DNA from: CALMEE01 sp041748315
GTDB lineage: Bacteria; Planctomycetota; Planctomycetia; Pirellulales; Pirellulaceae
Reading direction: 5' to 3'
Assembly (NCBI GenBank): GCA_041748315.1
Contig: JBGTDM010000141.1
Span: 1-21,200, forward strand
Length of the DNA: 21,200 nucleotides
Below the pieces are notes generated by a model that was given only the letters and a program-made list of their open reading frames with translations, did no database searches and was not told the DNA's origin. Positions 15,638 through 21,200 of the stretch are shown here, one piece after another. The translations under genes were made by a program, and so were the position numbers. Every line of letters begins with the position of its first letter. Within the stretch, counting starts at the first letter, position 1.

Positions 15638-16276
15638 TCAATGCTTAATTTTCCCGGCCTGGTGCATTCGCTGCTGAATATTGGACAAAATGATACCCTC
15701 CAAAGCCAAATCACGCCCCATCGGAATCCATCCGCGCTCTCGCGGTTGAAATTCCAATGGAATCAAATCGATGTCCATTGAGTTGTCGTGCCGCATGTAT
15801 CTCCCGCCGACACCCGCGCGAAGAGGTTGTGGCAAATCCTCAAGTTCTTTGTAAACCCGGACATCGATCAAGTAAGAATTCTCTGCTGGGATGACTCGGA
15901 CCCGCGCAAACCGCCGCACGGTTTGCAGGCTGGCATGAGCTAACTCAAACCCGGGGGCAGAATCCTGCCTCCACGGTTCTAAAATTGTCGAACCTATTTT
16001 CGGTTCGGTTTCGATCCAACCCTCTGTCAGGATGTCGTCAATCAATCGGACTCGCTCCTCACGAATGATCCGAAAATAGTTATCAATCTCATCCGAGACT
16101 TCATCCATCACCATATCGCGCGGCAACATCGGTACAGGAAGGGGATTCTGCAGGGGGCCCAAATCGATGGGCACTTCGCCGGGTAGTGGCTGCGGTTGCA
16201 AGCGATGACAACCGCCGACAACAACCAGAGTGAACAACAATAGTTTCAGAATTAATGGACGCATTGATTGAACCAT
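15638..16276 (-). CDS. Conserved-looking lipoprotein of unknown function
   Basis: A 212-residue protein with a classic lipoprotein signal: MVQSMRPLILKLLLFTLVVV followed by G-G-Cys23, so the mature protein would be lipid-anchored at Cys23. A Pro-rich linker follows (27-52), then an acidic helical stretch (DEVSDEIDNYFRIIREER, 58-75). A mixed region follows with TVRRFARVRVIPAENSYLID (118-137) and VRVYKELEDLPQPL. No catalytic motif or named domain is recognised. This looks like the planctomycete lipoproteins of unknown function that precede or follow housekeeping genes. Two ATGs are possible (16276 and 16264); neither has a clear ribosome binding site and both give the same lipobox. It lies about 160 bases upstream of the pseudouridine synthase on the same strand. 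Confidence 0.75.
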   Translation of the reverse strand: MVQSMRPLILKLLLFTLVVVGGCHRLQPQPLPGEVPIDLGPLQNPLPVPMLPRDMVMDEVSDEIDNYFRIIREERVRLIDDILTEGWIETEPKIGSTILEPWRQDSAPGFELAHASLQTVRRFARVRVIPAENSYLIDVRVYKELEDLPQPLRAGVGGRYMRHDNSMDIDLIPLEFQPRERGWIPMGRDLALEGIILSNIQQRMHQAGKIKH

Positions 16277-16618
16277 GAAGATGACTTGAGCCGCACGCTT
16301 TTAATTTTGGGCGGCGAAGTTTCCTCGATCATTCACAATTGAACAAGTCGAATGTTTGCATGCTAGCATCAACCCACCTTGGTGAACGTAGACGATTAGC
16401 CCGTATTTCTACCATGGAAAGCGTCGAAAGGGGCCATCTGCCGCTGGGGACAGCGGCAGCTACTGTAGGTCGGCCTTTCCTCAGGCCGACACTTTGACCT
16501 GAACGCACCCTGCCCGCGTCGGTGGATTTTGCGTAAAAAAATGAGATCGAAACCCCCGATTCGTCAATGGTCACGGTTGCGGCTGTCAATCCTTAAGTCT
16601 TACCGCGCTGGCGCCACC
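16277..16618. other. Spacer with twin hairpins between the lipoprotein gene and apgM
   Basis: About 340 bases without a convincing gene; an open frame at 16329-16589 minus runs straight through the hairpins and is rejected. The spacer separates two minus-strand genes and should contain the apgM transcript end and the lipoprotein promoter. Confidence 0.5.
16438..16490. repeat. Two adjacent perfect hairpins (REP-like intergenic element)
   Basis: The first pairs CTGCCGCTG (16438-16446) with CAGCGGCAG (16451-16459) around loop GGGA. The second pairs GTCGGCCT (16469-16476) with AGGCCGAC (16483-16490) around loop TTCCTC. They are nine bases apart. Both are GC-rich and lack T-runs. The pattern and the GTAGGTCGGCC wording recall dispersed intergenic palindromes seen in planctomycete genomes. 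It may also act as a transcript end for apgM. Confidence 0.75.
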
Positions 16619-17824
16619 TCAAGCGCCAAACTTGTTGAACCTCAGGGCATTGGCCATCGCAAGTGACATCAGATACTTTCCTTCAAACTGGCCAAGTCCT
16701 CCCATGATCGCTTCGTTTTCATTGAATTTCTGACAACGATCCTGCCGGCAGCAATCCGAAACGAGCAAGGTCGGTACGGGATGCCAACTGTGACTCTTCA
16801 AAAGAGCGGGCGTGCTGTGATCTCCGGTCACGATCAAAACGGTCGGTTTAAGCGACTCAATTCCAGGTATCGCGGTATCCAGCCTTTCAATCTGCTCGAC
16901 TTTAGCAGCAAAATTGCCATCCTCGCCGGTGCTATCCGTGTATTTGAAGTGAATGAAGAAAAAATCATAATCATCCCAACACTGCTTCAACAGAACGACT
17001 TGTTCGTCCAAATTTGCGGGCTCGCCGACAATTGTCATTCCGACCAACCGAGCCAGTCCTTTGTACATTGGATAAACGGCCAAAGCAGCAGCTCGCAATC
17101 CGTAGACTTCCTCATAAGTGGGCAAATCCGGTCGAGCGGCGAACCCTCGCATCGTTATTCCATTTGCGAACGGTTGATCGGCTAAAAGTTTTCGCGATTG
17201 ACGGACGAATTCACGAGCCACCTCGGCAGTTTTTTGGCTTGCCGTGTCAAGTGCACGAGGTTCCAGTGGTGGTTTACCCGTCACCTGAGGATCGGTATCA
17301 GCGACATTTCCACTTAACCCGGAACCCCGAAACACAACCACGAAACGATGCTCCTTTACCGGTTCGACAAAGATGTGGACTCCCGGGATGATAATTTGAC
17401 GCAAACCAATGGCTAGTGGGGCGCTTTGTTCCGAGGCAATACGGCTGGCTCTGCGATCGGTAATATTGCCTGACTGATCGACCGTACAAAAGTTACACCG
17501 CGCAGCGACATCTCCCGGTTGCAACTCGAACCCAACTCCGGTCGCTTCCAAGGCACCACGGCCGATAACGTATTTTAGCGGGTCGTAACCAAACAGGCTG
17601 AGGTGACCCGGACCACTGCCTGGGCTGATCCCGGGTAAGACGGGGATACTTAATCCAAGGGTATTTTCCTGAGCCAAGCGATCCAAATTCGGTGTGTTGG
17701 CTGCTTCTAATTCGGTTTTGCCTCCAGAATGCATCGGCAATCCGCCGAGTCCGTCGGCGACCAGCATGACAATTTTGGAGCCATTCTTCACATTTAATTG
17801 CCGGGTCAATTCGTGAATATCCAT
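16619..17824 (-). CDS. apgM: 2,3-bisphosphoglycerate-independent phosphoglycerate mutase, archaeal type
   Basis: Interconverts 3- and 2-phosphoglycerate in glycolysis and gluconeogenesis. The 401-residue length and motifs fit the ApgM group of the alkaline-phosphatase superfamily, not the longer GpmI. The first metal-binding region is VMLVADGLGGLP (19-30), with Asp24. Ser70 in SPGSGPGHLSLFGYDP (67-82) is the phosphorylated residue. HFKYTDSTGEDGNF (292-305) and TGDHSTP (333-339) carry further metal ligands (Asp297, Asp335, His336), and SHSWHPVP (344-351) holds the last histidines. The ATG at 17824 has only a weak ribosome binding site. Twenty-one bases upstream is the end of a possible small ORF. 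ApgM-type mutases are common in planctomycetes in place of or beside other mutases. Confidence 0.93.
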   Translation of the reverse strand: MDIHELTRQLNVKNGSKIVMLVADGLGGLPMHSGGKTELEAANTPNLDRLAQENTLGLSIPVLPGISPGSGPGHLSLFGYDPLKYVIGRGALEATGVGFELQPGDVAARCNFCTVDQSGNITDRRASRIASEQSAPLAIGLRQIIIPGVHIFVEPVKEHRFVVVFRGSGLSGNVADTDPQVTGKPPLEPRALDTASQKTAEVAREFVRQSRKLLADQPFANGITMRGFAARPDLPTYEEVYGLRAAALAVYPMYKGLARLVGMTIVGEPANLDEQVVLLKQCWDDYDFFFIHFKYTDSTGEDGNFAAKVEQIERLDTAIPGIESLKPTVLIVTGDHSTPALLKSHSWHPVPTLLVSDCCRQDRCQKFNENEAIMGGLGQFEGKYLMSLAMANALRFNKFGA

Positions 17825-18173
17825 GTTGATCGGGCTCTTATCTATTTAATTGAATGATGTGACAGCTTGAATCGGGGTGACCGCAGCAATTCCCTGCGGA
17901 ACGGTTAGAAACAATTCAAACTTATCGAGTGGAAAAACGTACAGACAGGTTACTTGCGAGTCTCGGCGAATATTTGAAATTTCACCGTCGCTCAGTTCGA
18001 GACGCTGGTTATCGGGTTCCAAGCGACTCGTCAACGTGCGACGGGTCGACTTCTCCCCGCCGCTTGCCAAACAAGTTCGGGATTACGGCCTCTCGATTGG
18101 GCCTATGATCCAAGTCGCGTCCATGTAAAAATGCATCCCTTGAAGTTATTCGTTCACCATAGGGTTCTGCAAG
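17825..18173. other. Divergent spacer between apgM and pgi
   Basis: About 350 bases that should hold the promoters of both genes. A TATGAT at 18104-18109 is a plausible -10 for pgi but has no good -35 partner. The only coding candidate is the weak minus-strand small ORF listed separately. Confidence 0.45.
17846..18070 (-). CDS. Possible small protein upstream of apgM (unrecognised)
   Basis: A 74-codon frame ends 21 bases before the apgM ATG on the same strand. Its codon pattern looks gene-like, and the C-terminal part (DSQVTCLYVFPLDKFELFLT, 37-56) reads like a folded beta/alpha unit. However, it has only a TTG start without a good ribosome binding site. In the same frame an ATG at 18124 opens MDATWIIGPIERP before an in-frame TAA at 18085-18083. 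It could be a short gene, the rest of a gene broken by a stop or frameshift, or chance. I do not recognise the family. Confidence 0.3.
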   Translation of the reverse strand: MASGGEKSTRRTLTSRLEPDNQRLELSDGEISNIRRDSQVTCLYVFPLDKFELFLTVPQGIAAVTPIQAVTSFN

Positions 18174-19619
18174 ATGGCTCAAGAGAAGTTACTGAAATTC
18201 GATGCTCGGCAGGCAATCTCAACCAGTGGAATCGCCGCCGCTGATTTGGAGAAAATCTGGAAACAACTCGTGGCGATTCGACACGAGATTTTGACGACCG
18301 AAATTGAGCAGTATGAATCTGGGAATGCAGCGGCGGACAAACGACCTTTGGATGCCGGGTTTATTCATCTGCCTGATCGTTTGTTGAAGGAGTATGACGA
18401 GCAACGTGCGACGAGCGAATTGGGACGGATTCTGGACGCTTCACGACGCATGAGTGAACAAGTTGATCGAGTGGTTGTGCTGGGAATCGGTGGTTCGTAT
18501 ATGGGCGCACGAGCCTTAATGGATGCATGTGCTGAACCCTTTTTCAACGAGCGATCACGAGCTGATCGTGGTGGCCGCCCCAGACTTTATTTTGCGGGGA
18601 ACAACGTCGACAATGATCGGACCCAGGGGTTATTGGAATTGCTTAGAAATGGAGCAGGGGAGGGGCGCGCAATTGACGATCAATGGGGTTTGGTCGTCAT
18701 CAGCAAGAGTGGTGGAACGCTGGAAACTGCTGTGGCGTTTCGCCAATTCTACCAGGCGCTGCGCGAGAGTCTAAACGACCCTTCGGAACTCCCCCGTCGA
18801 ATCATTCCTGTCACCGGAAATGAAGGGAAATTGGCCAAACTCGCTGACGAAATTGGCTGCACCGATCGTTTCGTCGTCCCCGATGGAGTCGGTGGACGAT
18901 TCTCGGTGTTGTCTGCCGTCGGTTTAGTGCCAGCCGCTATGTTGGGGCTGGACATCGTCTCACTGTTGCGAGGTGCATGGATGATGAACTCGCACTTCGA
19001 ACACGCTGAACCAGGCGCGAATCCAGTCCTCGATTATGTCGCCGTAAATCATCTGTTGGAAACGAAATTCGGCCTTGATATCCGCGTCCTTTCAGTCTGG
19101 AACGATTCCTTGGAGTCGTGCGGATTGTGGTATGATCAACTGTTATCCGAAAGTCTCGGAAAGCAACATTTGGGGGCCACGCCGTTGACAACGGTCAACA
19201 CGCGAGACTTGCACTCCAGGGCGCAACAGCATCAACAGGGGAAGCACAATAAAGTTTTCAATAATCTGGTAGTCGATTCCTGGCGATATGACCCAGCGAT
19301 CGTTGGCGAAATCCCCTGGAATCATGATCAGTTGGACATTTTTTCACAGCTCTCTCTCCCCACGATCATGGACGCTGCGATCGAGGGGACCAATCAAGCA
19401 CTTCGCGAGGACGGACGTCCCACAACCATGATGACACTCCCCGCCGCTAACGAGAATGGTCTAGGACAATTGTTCCAGATGCTGATGTTGGCAACCGTGG
19501 TTGAAGGCCGCTTGATGGGCGTCAATCCGTACGGCCAACCAGGAGTGGAAAAGTACAAATTGAATATGAATCAGATTTTGAACTCAACCATCGAAACAGG
19601 AGTTGCGAATGTCAATTGA
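18174..19619 (+). CDS. pgi: Glucose-6-phosphate isomerase
   Basis: Interconverts glucose-6-phosphate and fructose-6-phosphate; cytoplasmic. The 481 residues are in the normal bacterial range. Two SIS domains are visible: the first with GIGGSYMGARAL (104-115) and SKSGGTLET (177-185), the second with the active-site ESLGK (326-330) and DLHSRAQQ (345-352, His347). PGI signature 1 is DGVGGRFSVLSAVG (237-250) and signature 2 is GVNPYGQPGVEKYK (449-462). The ATG at 18174 has AGGG nine bases upstream (18161-18164). The end overlaps the UPF0173 gene by 11 bases, so the two are probably co-transcribed and translationally coupled. With apgM divergent next door, two glycolytic genes share one promoter region. 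Confidence 0.96.
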   Translation: MAQEKLLKFDARQAISTSGIAAADLEKIWKQLVAIRHEILTTEIEQYESGNAAADKRPLDAGFIHLPDRLLKEYDEQRATSELGRILDASRRMSEQVDRVVVLGIGGSYMGARALMDACAEPFFNERSRADRGGRPRLYFAGNNVDNDRTQGLLELLRNGAGEGRAIDDQWGLVVISKSGGTLETAVAFRQFYQALRESLNDPSELPRRIIPVTGNEGKLAKLADEIGCTDRFVVPDGVGGRFSVLSAVGLVPAAMLGLDIVSLLRGAWMMNSHFEHAEPGANPVLDYVAVNHLLETKFGLDIRVLSVWNDSLESCGLWYDQLLSESLGKQHLGATPLTTVNTRDLHSRAQQHQQGKHNKVFNNLVVDSWRYDPAIVGEIPWNHDQLDIFSQLSLPTIMDAAIEGTNQALREDGRPTTMMTLPAANENGLGQLFQMLMLATVVEGRLMGVNPYGQPGVEKYKLNMNQILNSTIETGVANVN

Positions 19620-20295
19620 GTTGACTTGGCATGGACATGCCACTTGGGTGATCAAGTCCGAAAAACACAGTATCGTAATCGACCCGTTTTTTGACGATAA
19701 CCCCAGTTCCAAAATTAAGGCGAGCGATGTTCAGGCTGATTTCATCGTCGTGTCGCATGGGCATTTTGATCATATTGCCGATTGTGCCTCGATCGCCAAT
19801 CGGTTGAACATTCCGGTTTTCTCGGTCTATGAAATCGCCACTTGGCTCGGCGAAAAACATGGAGTGCAAAATTGTGTTGGGATGAATCTTGGTGGGTCAA
19901 CGACCCAGGAGTTCGGAAGCTTGAAGCTGACACCAGCCTGGCATAGCTCGCAATTGCCGGATGGCTCGTACGGCGGAAACCCGGCCGGGTTACTGTTTAA
20001 TATCGAAGACGTTAATTTGTATTTTGCGTGTGATACGGCACTCTTCTCGGACATGAAATTGATTGGCGAGGAGGGCATTCACGTTGCAATTCTTCCAATT
20101 GGCGACTTGTTTACAATGGGAGTCGAGGAAAGTGTCACCGCCATAAACTGGATTAAACCGCGAATCGTTCTGCCAACCCATTACGATACGTGGCCACCCA
20201 TCGAGCAGGATGCACAGGCATGGGCCGCTCGAGTTCGTGTTAGCACCCCGGCGTATCCAGTTGTGTTGCAATCGGGCGAAAGTTACACCATTTGA
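19609..20295 (+). CDS. UPF0173 family metal-dependent hydrolase (MBL fold)
   Basis: A 228-residue metallo-beta-lactamase-fold protein, the usual UPF0173 size. WHGHATWVI (7-15) is the family start. SHGHFDHIAD (49-58) is the H-x-H-x-D-H metal motif with His50, His52, Asp54 and His55. Further ligands are His112 (PAWHSS), Asp142 (FACDTALFSDM) and His191 (LPTHYDTWP). The reaction is unknown for UPF0173; related folds hydrolyse esters, phosphodiesters or lactones. I chose the ATG at 19609 because AGGAG (19598-19602) is ideally placed six bases before it; a TTG two codons earlier is less likely. The start lies inside the end of pgi (11-base overlap), implying coupling to pgi. Confidence 0.92.
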   Translation: MSIELTWHGHATWVIKSEKHSIVIDPFFDDNPSSKIKASDVQADFIVVSHGHFDHIADCASIANRLNIPVFSVYEIATWLGEKHGVQNCVGMNLGGSTTQEFGSLKLTPAWHSSQLPDGSYGGNPAGLLFNIEDVNLYFACDTALFSDMKLIGEEGIHVAILPIGDLFTMGVEESVTAINWIKPRIVLPTHYDTWPPIEQDAQAWAARVRVSTPAYPVVLQSGESYTI

Positions 20296-20456
20296 TCGAT
20301 TGCCGTTTGATTAGGGAAACACCGGTAACCTGAATTGCGTAGGAACATTACGGTGAACCGTGTACGAAGGGGATGACTCGTTGGTCAGTCGCCAGGCTGT
20401 CGATCAGAGAATAAATCGCATCGGCAAATGCTCCCTAAAAAACGCCAATAATCGTG

Positions 20457-20526
20457 CCTGACTGCTGGATCGTGGTGATCACGGTGATCACGTGGCTCGT
20501 GAACGGTAACAAGTTCAGGGTTTTTT
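20457..20526 (+). terminator. Structured element ending in a T-run, possible terminator of the pgi unit
   Basis: CCTGA (20457-20461) can pair with TCAGG (20515-20519), enclosing the tandem palindromes and a small TGAAC/GTTCA hairpin (20500-20504 with 20513-20517). A run of six T follows directly (20521-20526). It is about 160 bases downstream of the UPF0173 stop. The outer stem is short, so the call is tentative. Confidence 0.35.
20474..20491. repeat. Tandem palindromic 9-mers, candidate protein-binding site
   Basis: GGTGATCAC occurs twice without a gap (20474-20482 and 20483-20491). Each contains the perfect 8-base palindrome GTGATCAC. Two adjacent dyads with 9-base spacing, about 50 bases ahead of the next gene, look like an operator for a dimeric regulator, or the core of an RNA hairpin. 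Confidence 0.6.
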
Positions 20527-20542
20527 ATTTAAACAGAGGAAG

Positions 20543-21200
20543 ATGAGTATCAAGATGAGCAAACCGGCAATGATTGGCTCCGCCATCGGCAGAATTGTAC
20601 CGCAACTCGCGTTGTTGTTATTGACTTTCAATGTTGCGTTTGGTCAGGATGAGACAACCGAGCTAAGTTGGAAGTTTCTGCAAGATGACGTTTATCAAGT
20701 CGAACTGAGTCAGAATTCCAATACCATTTCTGAAACCAACAATCGACGTGTGGTCAACGATCAGGAAGTCGAGGTGTGGCTCGAATGGAAAGTGGATGCG
20801 GTCGAGGCGCAGCAGGCACGAATGACATGGAAATATACTCGAGTTCGCTCGCGAACTTCATCCGTTAATATCCGAACCCAGGATCGTGGGGGTGAGTCGC
20901 CCGTGCCACGCGTGGTCGTTTTTGATACCGATGCCGAACGACCCTCAGATAATGCCTCAGCATCGCTTTGGAGAAGCGTGACGCAATTGATCGACAAGCC
21001 GTTTCGCGTGACGATGTCGAACCAGGGCGAGATCACAGGCGTCGCGATTCCCGATGAAACGCTGGAGATCTTGCGAACCATGCCCGGCACGATGCGAATT
21101 CGGACACTCATGACCGAAGAGGGAATCAATGACGTTTTTGGAAGAACGGCAATCGCTTTGCCCTCCGAGGCAATGGCCGTGGGCAAATCCTGGAGTGAAA
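20543..21200 (+). CDS. Exported DUF6263-like protein, N-terminal part (runs off the right edge)
   Basis: 219 codons are visible and the frame stays open to the window end. A signal peptide is clear: a hydrophobic core around PQLALLLLTFNVAFG (20-34), with cleavage likely near FGQ. The mature part starts DETTELSWKFLQDDVYQVE, followed by alternating beta-type strands (VEVWLEWKVDAVEAQQARMT), then DKPFRVTMSNQGEITGVAIP and a Met-rich segment. This pattern of an L-x-W-K-F-x-x-x-x-x-Y opening and an F-x-V-x-x-x-x-x-G-E-I/V-x-G-V motif resembles DUF6263-type proteins of planctomycetes, of unknown function. AGAGGAAG abuts the ATG at 20543; an in-frame ATG at 20555 is the alternative. The family name is from memory of the pattern. 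Confidence 0.65.
   Translation, partial: MSIKMSKPAMIGSAIGRIVPQLALLLLTFNVAFGQDETTELSWKFLQDDVYQVELSQNSNTISETNNRRVVNDQEVEVWLEWKVDAVEAQQARMTWKYTRVRSRTSSVNIRTQDRGGESPVPRVVVFDTDAERPSDNASASLWRSVTQLIDKPFRVTMSNQGEITGVAIPDETLEILRTMPGTMRIRTLMTEEGINDVFGRTAIALPSEAMAVGKSWSE

Noticed and set aside
16329..16589. Minus-strand open frame of 86 codons
   Set aside because: It reads straight through the two perfect hairpins; those are better seen as an intergenic element.
17877..18128. Plus-strand GTG-started frame of 83 codons before pgi
   Set aside because: Lies opposite the small minus-strand candidate, ends without relation to pgi, and shows no protein-like pattern.
1..21200. CRISPR array, tRNA/rRNA genes, prophage or recognised defence system
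   Set aside because: No regularly spaced repeats, no tRNA-like T-arm and acceptor pairing noticed by eye, and no phage or defence proteins among the genes.

Overview
The window is a typical stretch of planctomycete chromosome, most likely from Pirellulaceae or close relatives. This rests on the paired PSD1/PSCyt cytochrome-type and DUF1501 proteins with a Tat signal, the exported Tat-type Gfo/Idh/MocA oxidoreductase, the archaeal-type phosphoglycerate mutase, a rhomboid with a DUF6576-like tail, and a DUF6263-like secreted protein. Base composition looks moderate and fairly even across the window. Genes lie on both strands in short units with long spacers, as is usual for the group. No database search was possible; names rest on motifs and recalled family features.

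Layout. The left edge (1-63, minus) holds the first 21 codons of a probable IS630-type transposase. Next come a degenerate alpha/beta-hydrolase (150-1013, minus) and malate dehydrogenase (1297-2244, minus). A secreted sialidase-like BNR protein is divergent from mdh (2650-3660, plus), followed by a DinB-fold protein (4091-4555, plus). Two carbohydrate genes follow on the minus strand: galactokinase (6073-7263) and an exported Gfo/Idh/MocA oxidoreductase (4606-5943), the latter with its own extended -10 promoter. A minus-strand pair 16 bases apart encodes a very large PSD1/PSCyt protein with an N-terminal carbohydrate-binding-like domain (9095-12106) and a DUF1501 protein (7621-9078). A rhomboid protease (12210-13127, minus) is divergent from rpsT (13531-13800, plus). 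Then come an RsuA/RluB-type pseudouridine synthase with a long basic repetitive tail (14166-15479, minus), a small lipoprotein (15638-16276, minus), a twin-hairpin spacer, and archaeal-type phosphoglycerate mutase (16619-17824, minus). Finally pgi (18174-19619, plus) overlaps a UPF0173 metallo-hydrolase gene (19609-20295, plus), and a DUF6263-like exported protein runs off the right edge (20543 onward).

How the genes fit together. Several encode central carbon metabolism: mdh for the TCA cycle, pgi and apgM for glycolysis/gluconeogenesis, and galK for galactose entry. They are dispersed rather than in one operon. A second theme is export and polysaccharide handling: the sialidase-like protein, the Tat-exported oxidoreductase and the PSD1/DUF1501 pair with a carbohydrate-binding-like domain. 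rpsT and the pseudouridine synthase belong to translation.

I found no CRISPR array, recognised defence island, tRNA, rRNA or prophage. There is no strong case for a wholly new system. The points most worth a second look are the carbohydrate-binding/di-CxxCH protein paired with DUF1501, the hydrolase lacking its catalytic histidine, the galactokinase with an altered catalytic loop and TTG start, the expanded basic tail of the pseudouridine synthase, and several unexplained intergenic structures: two short tandem duplications after rpsT, twin hairpins near 16.45 kb and tandem palindromes near 20.48 kb.
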